Counted from the stretch's first letter, positions 8,941-21,000 are shown. The stretch: 43,299 nucleotides of DNA from Pleurobrachia bachei (GCA_000695325.1 AVPN01000646.1:1-43299), one strand, 5' to 3'. Program-made: numbers and translations. The notes: generated by a model from the letters alone, not told the origin.

Positions 8941-10584
8941 TTAGCCTTTCGACTGTTCACCTGCATCAACATTTCCCTGCTCTACACATTTCTTTATAGA
9001 CCCATACGTATGCGATAGACAGTCCTCGGATGGTCCTTGTGTCATGTCGTCCAAGTCCCGACCGTCCCGGAGGCGTTTCCCGACTGTTTCCTCTGCGTCA
9101 CTCATAAAGACGATAGTGCAGCAGGCGATAATGTTGACAAGGACAAACCAGCCTATGGAGTACCGAATGTTAATGGCATCATAGTAGACAGTAAGGAACA
9201 CACCCGCAGCTGCACCCAATTTTCCCAGTCCATTTTGGACTCCAATGGCTGTCCCTCGGATGTAGGTGGGATAGAATTCAGGGGTGTAAATCCACAGGAC
9301 CTGGTTGTATGCCGCATAGAAGAACACGACAATGAAGACAGTGATGTAGGTGACGATGGTATCAATACATATGAGCATCAACAGTGTGAACACTAATCCA
9401 GCGAATATATTGATCTGGAGACTCACTTTCCTTCCAATTTTCTCCGCAACCACAGTAGCCCCGATCATACCGGGGAGATAGATAACAACCATAACCAGAA
9501 GAAACCAGTACTCACTGTCAGTGTACACCTCACACCCTGACAGGTTAATGTAAGTGCTATCAAAAAACGTGTCCATACCACAGTAGTTATAACTCATCAT
9601 ATCTGGAATCAGCATTGATACTCCGTACAACATGTACATGTTGCACAGAAAGTGGAGGGTTATCTGAATGCTACCCCGGGTGAGGGGTGGTGCCCAAACC
9701 TCCCATAACTCCCCACCCATCTCCTCCACCACATATAAATCACCCTGGGGCGGCTCAACCCCATTCTCCCGACACATCTTGTCCAGGACCTCCTTGCCCT
9801 TATCCTTCTTCCCAATAGTCACCAGGTACCTCGGTGATTCGTCTATCCAGTGGAGGGCAACCAGGCAGATCACCACTGGAAGTGCAGTTAGCAGTATCTG
9901 GTATCTCCACCCGTTACTCAGATTCATCACCAGGATCGCAGCAATACACTCGAATGCACTTCCAGCTATCCAGAAGGTATCAAGGCAGAGCATGTTCCAG
10001 GCTCTGTACTGGGTGGGAATGACCTCCTGTGCGTAGATCAGGGAACATCCGTAGTTCCCGCCAATACAAAACCCGGCTATCCCGCGAGTGACAAGGAAGA
10101 AATAGAAGGAGTTCGAAAGGGCTGACCCAATACTCGCCGCGACAAGGAAGTAATTGTTTATCATCAAGACCCAAAACCGACCAAATTTATCTGCCAGGTA
10201 CCCGGACGTTACACTTCCTAAGGCATAAAAAATGTAGACGACCGCTGGGATGCAAGCCTCCTCAAAGTCAGTCAAGTCCCATTCACAGGTCAGGTTATTG
10301 AGAATTATGACTGCCAGCCATATCTCAGCACAGTCTGAGAAAGACATTAGTCCCATAACAACGAGCACTTTTTGCTGGTACAAGCCCCAACCAGACAACT
10401 CAATTGCATCATTCACATCGTATTTGTGGTTAGAGGTATCGAGTATATTATCAGCTGGTGGAGATGGAGATGGAGATGGTTGTATTGACTCTGTCTCGCG
10501 AGACTCTGAGATCTCGGACTCTGACTGCAGCTGGGGTAACTCCTCTTCTTGGATCAAACTAGCCTCATCCTTGTCCCCCTGCAT
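8941..10584 (-). CDS. SVOP/SV2-related MFS transporter, gene F
   Basis: Intact, intronless, 547 residues from the ATG at 10584. The open frame extends to 10869, but the extra 95 codons are Cys/Phe/Thr-rich, read like UTR, and precede a start (MQGDKDEASLIQEEELPQ) that resembles an ordinary acidic cytoplasmic tail, so I chose the inner ATG. Motifs: YDVNDAIELSGWGLYQQK (from 55), SDCAEIWLA in TM1, GYLADKFGR, DESPRYLVTIGKKDKGKEV, the TM7-8 loop NYCGMDTFFDSTYINLSGC, and YTPEFYPTYIRGTAIGVQNG. The C-terminal tail is the longest of the array and lacks the NENTPIKEE motif, but keeps a DGRDLDDM...YGSI remnant. Together with G it is the most diverged paralogue. Confidence 0.9.
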   Translation of the reverse strand: MQGDKDEASLIQEEELPQLQSESEISESRETESIQPSPSPSPPADNILDTSNHKYDVNDAIELSGWGLYQQKVLVVMGLMSFSDCAEIWLAVIILNNLTCEWDLTDFEEACIPAVVYIFYALGSVTSGYLADKFGRFWVLMINNYFLVAASIGSALSNSFYFFLVTRGIAGFCIGGNYGCSLIYAQEVIPTQYRAWNMLCLDTFWIAGSAFECIAAILVMNLSNGWRYQILLTALPVVICLVALHWIDESPRYLVTIGKKDKGKEVLDKMCRENGVEPPQGDLYVVEEMGGELWEVWAPPLTRGSIQITLHFLCNMYMLYGVSMLIPDMMSYNYCGMDTFFDSTYINLSGCEVYTDSEYWFLLVMVVIYLPGMIGATVVAEKIGRKVSLQINIFAGLVFTLLMLICIDTIVTYITVFIVVFFYAAYNQVLWIYTPEFYPTYIRGTAIGVQNGLGKLGAAAGVFLTVYYDAINIRYSIGWFVLVNIIACCTIVFMSDAEETVGKRLRDGRDLDDMTQGPSEDCLSHTYGSIKKCVEQGNVDAGEQSKG

Positions 10585-10975
10585 TTCAAATTCACAGATT
10601 GTAAACAGATTAAGAAAACAAAAGCACGGTGTATCGGTAGATGTAAATGCCCTCAATTGACGATGTGTGTGTGTAGTGAGTTGAGTTAAACTAAACCTGT
10701 AATACACAGACGAAAAGAAACAAGGTTTGGGTTTTGGTAATGAACAGAAACTAAAACAATTATTGACATATTTATTATAGGTACAACACACAATGATTCT
10801 CTCTCTTTCTTCTCGAGTGAAACAGCCGTGTAGTTTGACAATTTTCTTGTACGTTCGTTCACAGATCACTCATCCGATATCAGTTCACTCAGTTCTACTG
10901 AATCGTTTTAAAACTTTGCTCAAACTATATCTAACGAAATCAAACATATATTTTGCCTCTGGATGAAAAACCAGT
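10585..10975. other. Intergenic spacer F-G
   Basis: Probable 5'-UTR and promoter region of gene F. The frame of F stays open to 10869 but composition argues against coding. No element is recognised. Confidence 0.45.
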
Positions 10976-12629
10976 TTATTCTGAGCCATACTTGGTAATC
11001 TCCGGCCCGCCGGATGTGATTCTACTGTTCTCGCCGACCTCCCGACCATCCTGCATGACCTGCCCCTGAGTTTCTTTCTTCAGGAAGGTCACCGTAAGAC
11101 ACGAGACAACTTGTACACCCACGAAACATCCAATGCAGTATGCTATGTTGACCTCCATCAGATAGGTAGTTAGGAAAGTCCCGGCGGCTGCACCAAACTT
11201 TCCCAAACCATTTTGGACTCCGATGGCAGTTCCCCGCATGTAGGTGGCATAGAACTCAGGTGTATAGATCCACAGAACCTGGTTGTATGCCGAGTAGAAG
11301 ATGACACAAGCCGCCAGTTCGACATAGGTCACATAGCTATTGAAGCAGAAGAGGAGTAGGACAGTGCTGACTGCTCCTCCGTACACACTCACCATCATTG
11401 CTGGCTTCCTGCCAACGCAATCAGCCAGCCAGGTAGCAGCGAAGAACCCGGGGTAGCAGGCCAGGTTGGTGACAATGAGGAAGAGGTACTCACCATCACT
11501 AGCTCGTCTCTGAATCCACCCGGGTGGTCTCAAAGAACATGCTGAGGGAGCAGTAGTTCCGGCTCATCAGCTCTGGGACCATCATGGTGATCCCAAAGAA
11601 GAGGAACATGTTACATAGGAAGTGTATGGACAGCTGGATACTTCCCCAGGTGTGCGGGCTCGCCCACACATCCACCATTCCTCCACTCCGCTCCTCCCGA
11701 ATGTAGAGATCTCCCTTTAGTGGCTCGACCTTGTTCTCCCTGTACATCTTGGCAATGACTCTCTGAGCCTCCTCCTTCTTGTTGTTAATCACCAGATACC
11801 GGGGTGACTCGTCCAAGAAGTGCATAAAGACGAGCATGATGATGATGGGCGCTACTGTGAACATCACCTGGTACCTCCAACCCTGGTGCCAACCCATCAC
11901 AAAATAGGCCAGGGCACACTCAAATATGGCACCAAACCCAAAGACCAACTCGAAGAAGAACATGTTGACGGAGCGGTATCTAATGGGCACCATCTCTTGG
12001 ATGTACACGATGGAACACCCGTAGTTCCCTCCAATACAGAAACCAGTAGTTGCTCGACAGATCAGGAAGATGACGTAGGATGGAGAGAGTGCCGATGCGA
12101 TCGCTGATATGATGAGGATATAGGAGTTGATGATAAGGACCCAATACCGACCAATCTTGTCAGCCATGTACCCCGACATCATGCTCCCAAAGGCGTAGAA
12201 GAGGTACACGATGGCGGGGATGGTTGCCTTCTCGAAACTAGTGAGGTTCCACTCGCACTGGAGATTGTTAACAATCAGGGTAGCCAGCCAGATCTCTGCT
12301 GCATCTGCAAAGGACATGATGGCTATCACAATGACTGCTTTCAGTTGGTAGTACCCGAAACCTGCCCTCTCGATCACATCATTCACATCGTAGATTCCTG
12401 TGTTCTCATACCCGTCCGGCGGGGGAGTGGATGCTGGGCTCGGGTTTGGAGTGGCTGCTGGAGGTTTCTCAGGAGGATCATCTCTCACTGCGGCCTGGAG
12501 GAGGGTCGGCTGGTCTCTGGGACTCTTATTGGACTTGTACTGCCGTGGTTTGAGACGTGTTTGCTCGGTTAGCCCGGACAGAAGATCATCCCCGTCAGGT
12601 GGAGTCAGCCGGCGTTCCGGCTCTGCCAT
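10976..12629 (-). pseudogene. SVOP/SV2-related MFS transporter, gene G, frameshifted in the TM7-8 loop
   Basis: SVOP-type gene split into two overlapping frames. The first, from the ATG at 12629, runs 376 codons: a tail with PDGDDLLSGL at about 11-20, YDVNDVIERAGFGYYQLK (from 80), ADAAEIWLA, GYMADKIGR, DESPRYLVINNKKEEAQ, and TM7 to NYCSLSMFFETTRVDSETS, then stop at 11499. The second (frame from 11533 down to the stop at 10976) resumes at SDGEYLFLIVTNLACYPG and carries TM8-12 and the tail DGREVGENSR...TKYGSE. Other paralogues have EGCTVYT at the break, including a conserved loop Cys, so roughly ten bases appear to be missing near 11510-11520. Flanking codons are well conserved. A recent null allele or an assembly error are both possible. 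Confidence 0.75.
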
Positions 12630-12651
12630 CCTCCGGGGAAAACGCTAAAAC

Positions 12652-14053
12652 GAGAGGGGTATATATTAGGAGGAATAACAACGCTAAAACCAGAAGAGTG
12701 GTAAGTTTAAAGATTAGGAAATAATAACGCAAAATCAAGAAAGTTTAGGAAGAAATAACAAGAACATGTCAAATAGAAGCTGTTTTACAGCTTAGGACAG
12801 TCATGAAACATCGCATTACACAACTCCAGGGCTGGCTGACCTGCTCTATATCACTTGATGGTATTGAATGTGGCACGCTCCAGCTATACACACACTAGAT
12901 AATGGGTGGGCGAATTGTAAGAGGAGGGCCCCCCTCCATCTTTACACACGTGTGTGTGCAATTTGGGCAATTATCTTGCAGGGTAACCGGCCCCTTCACA
13001 AAAGATGCAGTTTGCTTCCCGGTACAGTTGCTACTAGGAGGTGTGGGGCCGATATAATTATCATGTCCAGACATCATGAACGGGAGATCAGTACGTGGGG
13101 ACCACATAAGCTGTTCATTATAATCGGGCAATTATAATTAACTAATTTGCCACGAAGAAGAGAGAGAAAGGGGAAAAAGAATGCACACTTAGCAGAAATC
13201 TGAGAATTTCAATAAACGATCCAGTTAGAGAGATCGATCGTACGGCCACACCTGCTAGCTGCATACACCTGCCACACAGCTCCCACACATTCGGAGACTA
13301 ATGAAGTAGACTGCTGCCACTCTCTCAAGACAGTTTTAAACGAGAGAGCAAAAGAGGTTCAGCTAGGTTACAGACCAACAATAAACATGAAATGCTAAGA
13401 ATCATACAGGCAGCTATTTATTAAACACATGAGTTATTAAACACATGAGTTGATGTGATCTCTTCAGGAAGAGATCACTATTATTGGGACAGAGATGCAA
13501 TGATACACACACTACACACACGTACTACTGTTCCACATAGAATAGCTCTATAGTAGAGCACAATGGCGTCAACGAGAGGGAGAGAGATAGAGAGAAAGTG
13601 TGTAAAAAGCAAAAAGACAATGCTTCAAGTTGTAGTATTGTCATAATGCTACTACTCATGAGGTTACGTAATATGTACACACATGTTTCACAACCCTTCA
13701 TCTGACACACGCGAAATGCTAATATAGAATGCTGTGTGTCGAGGCATACATATCGATTCTGTCTGCTATAACAGCTGCAGGATCTGCAGGATTCTATTGT
13801 CCTCAGGTCACAAGGAAACTACACAACAACCCGTGGTAGATCAGGTGTCTGTATTTTGAACAATTGAATGATTTCAAAAGGTTATTGCTGCTTGGGGTGG
13901 GAATACGGTGTCTTAATAATACGGTAACTGATCAGCCTTGCCAGGTTATAGGCTCAGTGGGGTGAAGGAAATGGGAGGGTCTGGGAAAAAAGAGATAATG
14001 ACAGTTTGGGAGATAATGACATGCGAATCTCATCAGTTAATTACAGTGAAATA
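12652..14053. repeat. 1.4-kb tandem duplication, left copy
   Basis: The 1402-bp left unit of a head-to-tail duplication starting GAGAGGGGTATATATTAGG. The right unit begins immediately after it. The only difference I noticed by eye is one extra A in the right copy (CGTACGGCC here, CGTAACGGCC there). It contains no recognised gene; a nested 17-bp direct repeat (TAAACACATGAGTTATT) lies at about 13420-13452. Confidence 0.93.
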
Positions 14054-15456
14054 GAGAGGGGTATATATTAGGAGGAATAACAACGCTAAAACCAGAAGAG
14101 TGGTAAGTTTAAAGATTAGGAAATAATAACGCAAAATCAAGAAAGTTTAGGAAGAAATAACAAGAACATGTCAAATAGAAGCTGTTTTACAGCTTAGGAC
14201 AGTCATGAAACATCGCATTACACAACTCCAGGGCTGGCTGACCTGCTCTATATCACTTGATGGTATTGAATGTGGCACGCTCCAGCTATACACACACTAG
14301 ATAATGGGTGGGCGAATTGTAAGAGGAGGGCCCCCCTCCATCTTTACACACGTGTGTGTGCAATTTGGGCAATTATCTTGCAGGGTAACCGGCCCCTTCA
14401 CAAAAGATGCAGTTTGCTTCCCGGTACAGTTGCTACTAGGAGGTGTGGGGCCGATATAATTATCATGTCCAGACATCATGAACGGGAGATCAGTACGTGG
14501 GGACCACATAAGCTGTTCATTATAATCGGGCAATTATAATTAACTAATTTGCCACGAAGAAGAGAGAGAAAGGGGAAAAAGAATGCACACTTAGCAGAAA
14601 TCTGAGAATTTCAATAAACGATCCAGTTAGAGAGATCGATCGTAACGGCCACACCTGCTAGCTGCATACACCTGCCACACAGCTCCCACACATTCGGAGA
14701 CTAATGAAGTAGACTGCTGCCACTCTCTCAAGACAGTTTTAAACGAGAGAGCAAAAGAGGTTCAGCTAGGTTACAGACCAACAATAAACATGAAATGCTA
14801 AGAATCATACAGGCAGCTATTTATTAAACACATGAGTTATTAAACACATGAGTTGATGTGATCTCTTCAGGAAGAGATCACTATTATTGGGACAGAGATG
14901 CAATGATACACACACTACACACACGTACTACTGTTCCACATAGAATAGCTCTATAGTAGAGCACAATGGCGTCAACGAGAGGGAGAGAGATAGAGAGAAA
15001 GTGTGTAAAAAGCAAAAAGACAATGCTTCAAGTTGTAGTATTGTCATAATGCTACTACTCATGAGGTTACGTAATATGTACACACATGTTTCACAACCCT
15101 TCATCTGACACACGCGAAATGCTAATATAGAATGCTGTGTGTCGAGGCATACATATCGATTCTGTCTGCTATAACAGCTGCAGGATCTGCAGGATTCTAT
15201 TGTCCTCAGGTCACAAGGAAACTACACAACAACCCGTGGTAGATCAGGTGTCTGTATTTTGAACAATTGAATGATTTCAAAAGGTTATTGCTGCTTGGGG
15301 TGGGAATACGGTGTCTTAATAATACGGTAACTGATCAGCCTTGCCAGGTTATAGGCTCAGTGGGGTGAAGGAAATGGGAGGGTCTGGGAAAAAAGAGATA
15401 ATGACAGTTTGGGAGATAATGACATGCGAATCTCATCAGTTAATTACAGTGAAATA
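14054..15456. repeat. 1.4-kb tandem duplication, right copy
   Basis: The 1403-bp right unit, directly abutting the left one and ending at GTGAAATA. Near identity means either a very recent duplication or two haplotypes placed in series by the assembler. Confidence 0.93.
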
Positions 15457-17069
15457 AGATCATTTTACATTTTAATTGCCCATTCTCTCTCCTCTTTTGA
15501 CGATTATCCAACCCTCCCGATCTTCCTAATCACAGTTTAATTGCCCGGTAATGAGCGGTCTACCGATCAGGTTCAAACGATAAACAAAACCGCCCATAGT
15601 CATAGAACAGAAAGAAAAAGATATGGTTTCTGTATCGGGATGAAAGATAGAGATTAGAGATGAATAGTGAATAATGAATAGGTCTCTAGAGGCTGAAAGG
15701 GAGAGAGATGAAGACTGTAGAATTGAAATGGCATTTCTCTGTTAGCACAGACATTTGAGCTATCATTTGAGGGGACTAACGACACAAGACCTATACCATT
15801 CTTATAGCTGCCCTTCAGTCTTCATGGATATCATTTATCATGTTAGCTCTGTTCCTCTCTTTCTTGGGAGGGAGAGAGGGGTAAACCTATTTTGTTAAAA
15901 ACATGGTACACGCAGTATTCTCAAAGTTATCACACGCGATTAGGGTTGCAGAGAGATGGATAAGAAAATGTTCCTGCTCAGTGCTCACAATACCCTCTTA
16001 TTGGGTAAGGACCGGCCCTTGCACAGAAAATATCCTCCCTTTGCTTGCCAGTATTCCATACACACCATTGTTGTTGTGTGACTACTGACTTGTATTGTTC
16101 ATACTATTACGATTACTTGCCTAGTTAGACTGTGTTTCGGGCGCATGTAAAGGAGGGTTAGAACATAACAAACGATTCGGATTACTACCTGTTTACAAGA
16201 GATAGAGAAATGAGTGATCAGATGAGAGGTATGCCCCTGCCGACATTATCCTTTTAGTAAGAGTGAGAAGAAGCCATTTGTCATAAGATTTCTTTCAAAG
16301 ATTTTCAAAGAATTTGTCCCCCACTCATCATTATAGAGCCACGATAGTGTGACGCACAAGCATTCATTATCTCCCAATTTCTTTATCTTACCAATCTCTC
16401 AGAAGCAGCTCCCCATCATCAGGCAGCATCTTCCTTCCTAATTTGGACCTTTTCAAGCCACTCAGCCATACTTAAATCAACTCACCGAGCTTTTTATATG
16501 CCAGTTAAAAGCTTGTCAGTCTTTGTTGAATACCCCTTACTACCAATGACAGTCTGAATTGTTCTGTCTCGCAGTGCCAACCCAATCTTATCTGAGCGCA
16601 CTGACAATCAAGAAGAGGGTTTGGTGGCGCCAGATAGGTATTGTTGGTGGGAGGTTGGCTAATTCCAATGTATATTGTATAGTTGTTAGAATTACTAACA
16701 GCCAAGTGTGCCTTGTTGAGTAACAATATGTGCCAGTATCGAATTGGGTATAATCTCTATCTATATTATAAAGTACAAATGAGTGGCGTGGTGATGGTGA
16801 TGGTGATGGAGTATCCTAGCTTGCAACACTAGCGTGCAACAATTTGCCTAGCAGTTTGCCCCATTTGCCCGTGCGAATCAAGGGGTTGCCATATTGGTAG
16901 GCAAGGGCCAGTTGGGACATAGAGTAGTTGCACGTGCAGTAATATTTGTGGACTGGAGGAGGTGTTTGGTGCTATTTCTACATTCTTTTCCCTTCTTCAA
17001 TCAACCTCTATCTTCATCTACACCCCGGCCTCTGACAAGTGACATTGACCCTCGCCACGATGGATTCGG

Positions 17070-17397
17070 NNNNNNNNNNNNNNNNNNNNNNNNNNNNNNN
17101 NNNNNNNNNNNNNNNNNNNNNNNNNNNNNNNNNNNNNNNNNNNNNNNNNNNNNNNNNNNNNNNNNNNNNNNNNNNNNNNNNNNNNNNNNNNNNNNNNNNN
17201 NNNNNNNNNNNNNNNNNNNNNNNNNNNNNNNNNNNNNNNNNNNNNNNNNNNNNNNNNNNNNNNNNNNNNNNNNNNNNNNNNNNNNNNNNNNNNNNNNNNN
17301 NNNNNNNNNNNNNNNNNNNNNNNNNNNNNNNNNNNNNNNNNNNNNNNNNNNNNNNNNNNNNNNNNNNNNNNNNNNNNNNNNNNNNNNNNNNNNNNNN
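17070..17397. other. Assembly gap (328 N)
   Basis: A run of N. The same 23-base string beginning TGCCCGTGCGAATCAAGG occurs just before the gap (16866-16888) and directly after it (17398-17420), followed on both sides by a related GGCAAGGG...GCACGTGCA segment. A tandem repeat therefore probably caused the gap. Confidence 0.95.
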
Positions 17398-18008
17398 TGC
17401 CCGTGCGAATCAAGGGGTTGTTATGGTGGGTGGGCAAGGGTGTGAATACTGCACGTGCATGTTGTTGTTTGAGTCAATAGGGGGGAGGAGAGTCATTAGG
17501 GGGTGATGAGATAGAGCTTTACTTTTTCTAGGGTATCAATGGGATTAGGGTGCAGGGAGGGGTAGGAGGTGTTGAGAAGAGTCAATAGAGTGTGAGAGGA
17601 GTTTTTTGGTCTTTGCCTGGGCTCTCTAGTGAACTTATATTAACCTAGACACGCCCTAGTTGACTTCTCAAAATACCTACTGCTAGTTATAATAACAACT
17701 GGATTATTACGTTCTTTTAGTTACTTCCACTATCACATTTCGTTCTCGATTACCTAGTTTCAACCCTATGCGTAGTATGGAACGATACAATTCCGATCTT
17801 AATGTTACAGATTCATCTCAAATTTCAAGTTTGAATATATGAGTTCCAGCCGCTCGACTAGAGATTGTTACTTTGCCAACCAGTTGGTCGCTAGTTTAAA
17901 CTTTCCTCTGGGCTCTGTTACAATCCCCTTATCCCCCCAACCGTCACCCCTGGACGTTTCCCCACCCTTCACCTGCACCTCCTCAACCTCACACCCCACT
18001 CTCTATTT

Positions 18009-18098
18009 CTCTTTCTATTATAACTGACCATCCTCTCTCTGTTTCTAGTTGAGGGAAGATAATAACCACCCTCTCTCTCTTGTTCTAGTTGAGGGAAG
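18009..18098 (+). promoter_or_regulatory. Duplicated 3' splice acceptor ahead of the Slingshot start codon
   Basis: Two tandem segments 40 bp apart each contain a pyrimidine tract, CTAG and TTGAGGGAAGAT (acceptor AG at 18047-18048 and 18087-18088). The left copy continues ATAATAAC, the right copy GATAACG, so only the right copy yields the initiation codon at 18099. This looks like the 3' end of a 5'-UTR intron with alternative acceptors. No upstream UTR exon could be identified. Confidence 0.5.
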
Positions 18099-21000
18099 AT
18101 GATAACGATAGAGCTATCTGACTCGGAGGAGGGTGAAGGGAGCCCTACTACAGACAACCTACCTGACCTACTTGAAGAGGAGGAGGTTGGTGTTCCTACT
18201 GTTAAAGAGGAAGTTCATCGGGTTGTTGAGACTCCCAATGATAGGTATAATTAATTAATCAATTAATTAATTAACAACTTTTGAGATAGTTCTGATCCAA
18301 AGATATACCTTCCAAAGCTTACCCTAACATTTTTTGCCAACTCATCACATGGACGATGGAAGCTTTCAATTTAAAAAAACCCGGCCCATGCCCCTAATTC
18401 CCTCTATCCGAAATAATATGGATGTATGTATGTGTGCGAGCCCCTTATCATACCTTTCTCTCTTTCTGCAACTTGATCCCCCAAAGCAAATTGGTTTGTG
18501 AACAGTTTTACAATGCAGCGTTTCCTTTGTGTTCTACCGGTATAGAACAGGGGCCTTGCTATTTACTGGAAACATAAGGGGAAGTTACTGAGAGAGAAGG
18601 GGGGAGATATAAGAGAGGTATAATAGTGGGAGATATATTGAGAGATATAGCGAGGGAGAGATAGAGAAAGAGAGACAGATAGAGATAGAATTAAAGCTAG
18701 AAGTAACAGTCTGAAATAGAGAGAGAGAGAGGAGCGGGATGTACCGATTGATAATTAGTGCCCGACTATTTCCCTTTGTGCTTGTCCGTTCTTCCGGGTT
18801 TTGTATTATTGTGTAGAGTGCACTTTTACATTATCACCTGTCCGTATATAGTACTGTATGTAGTGTGACACAAATACGCACTGGGGAGTGACAGGGAGAG
18901 AGAGGGAGAGAGAAAGAGAAAGCTTGATATCACTGAGCTAGCAACTCACTTCTAAATTTCATTGTCTGCTGAGTTGTTATGTAGCCTGACCACCATTTAG
19001 AATGGCATCTTGAGAGAGGCGTCAATATCCCATAACTTTCCGAGTTTTTTCTAGGCTCTTCCTATCTACCTCTTTTTACTCTAACGAGTCGTGATTAATC
19101 ATCCCATATTAATATTCATTTTGCAATGGCCAATGACGGGAACCCCTCCCTTCCTCCTAGGTTGTGGCACCTCCTTATGAGTTATTACTCTTCTGACCCC
19201 CCCTCTAATCCTATTACTGTGTAGCCCCTTAAGTGTATTATAGCTTGGTCATCCTCTCTCCAAAGTTAACTCTCTGTTTTGTCCCTATAGCTCCTCTACT
19301 GGAAGGGGACACTTGGCCACCTTAGGGTCATGGCTCTTCAAGTCTCTTCGTCGAACATTTCAATTTGACAGTATACGGGTTCTGAAAAACATGCACTTCC
19401 ACACCACCAGAACTGTTGCCAGGGCAATTGATACACAACATGGCACATTCCACACCACCAGAACCGTTGCCAGGGCAATTGATACACAACATGGCACCGT
19501 CAAAAAGGTAGGAACTAATTCCACAATATGGTGTTTTGCTGGATATAAATCTGTTTGTTAGGTCGGAGCTGTCGACCTAGATGTGTATAACTGTGATCCG
19601 ATATATCAGCTCTGCAGCTCACCTCTTTAGTCCCAGGCCAAGATAATCACATCTCACCCTACCTCTAGAAGAAGACAGAGCGAGAGAGGGAGGATCTGGG
19701 AGCCTTCCCGGCCGTCCTTCAGATGATATGCAGAGCTATTAGAAAGTCAGAACAGTGTCACTTAGTGGTCCAACTGGTATCACCCTCCCCTGATCTACTC
19801 CAGTACTTTGTTATGATCAGACACGTGTAAGTTAGTAGTAGATCATGTAGATCTCGTGTACTAGATTACAGTGTGACACTTGTAACACTCACTTGTAACA
19901 CTCACATGTAACCCTCATTTGAAAGTACAGTTTTAAAGAATTTTCCTCGAGATTACCGTAATACTCAATACACGGGTTGACGGGTACGTGGTATGCGAGT
20001 ATTGAGTTAGTGTGTTGAGAATATACATTTTGGATTATAGAAGACTCATTCACCACACGTTCCGATCTGCTCATGTTTACACACACGCACTGGCTACCGC
20101 ATGTAAACTATTTCACTATAAACACACACGTCTTGTATTATTCATACTGAGTCTCCCCCGGAAAATACACAACATCAACAGAACTGTTTATATTTTTTAC
20201 ACTGCAAAAACACAATATATTTTATTGAAATTATAGACACAGTAATAAAAAGCACAATTCCAGTTAATTTACATAAACCCACGGGTGGTGGATCAAGTCT
20301 CTAACAGCGGGTCTCTCAGAGAAGTCCTTGGCGAGACATTTCCTCAATAAATCCCTCACACTCTCACTCCACTCTCTCCGGTAAGGTAGACACGCCATCA
20401 GGATTTGGTCCTCGTTAGGGAAGGGTCTCCTGTTACTAAGAATCACATACACCAACACCCCAATAGTCCATACATCCAGACTCAGCCCATATGCTACCTC
20501 TGTCAAGATAAACTCGGGAGGGCTGTAAACTCTGGTACCTCGGAACGCCATTGGCTCAAACTCATCCTCTAGTATTCTAGCGGACCCGAAATCGATGAGT
20601 GTAACAAACATCCTGGCTGGTTCTATTATTAGATTCTCATCCTTGATATCACCATGCACAATCATATTACCATGGAGCCACTCCAGTGCGGAAATTACCT
20701 GTCTCACTATCACCCTACATTCTCCCTCAGTTAACCCGCATCTCACACCACGCAGATATTCAAACAGAGTCAGTCTGCTCCGGAAATCAAAAACCAGCAC
20801 GTGCGTGGTCTCATGGGTAAAGTGGTCCCATAGCTCCATGATGTGCTCATGAGGGTAGTTTTGGAGGATTGTTATTTCCTCTGTCAGCTCCTCTATTATT
20901 ACCTCCCTCATCTCCTTCAGTACTACAGCAGTATCTCTGTAGTGGGTGTCTGTACCCAGATAGACCACCCCAAACCCTCCCTCTCCAATCTGCTCCAATA

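Larger units (their letters stand above)
12630..18098. other. Gene-poor interval between the transporter array and the Slingshot gene
   Basis: About 5.4 kb in which I see no credible gene. It is dominated by the 1.4-kb tandem duplication (12652-15456), an assembly gap (17070-17397) and unremarkable AT-rich DNA. Short frames of 60-90 codons occur but have no family resemblance. Those inside the duplication are simply repeated with it. A GATGGT microsatellite lies at about 16790-16810. Confidence 0.6.

Noticed and set aside
10585-10869. N-terminal extension of transporter F by 95 codons
   Set aside because: Cys/Phe/Thr-rich, unlike the other acidic cytoplasmic tails; the inner ATG gives a tail like those of its paralogues.
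11470-11530. Intron explaining the frameshift in transporter G (GTGAGTAC looks like a donor)
   Set aside because: The bases downstream are clearly coding (EYLFLIVTNL) in line with paralogues, and no acceptor restores the frame.
12868-15113. Frames of 89, 78 and 61 codons that occur twice identically
   Set aside because: Their identity simply reflects the 1.4-kb DNA duplication; no family resemblance and composition is noncoding.
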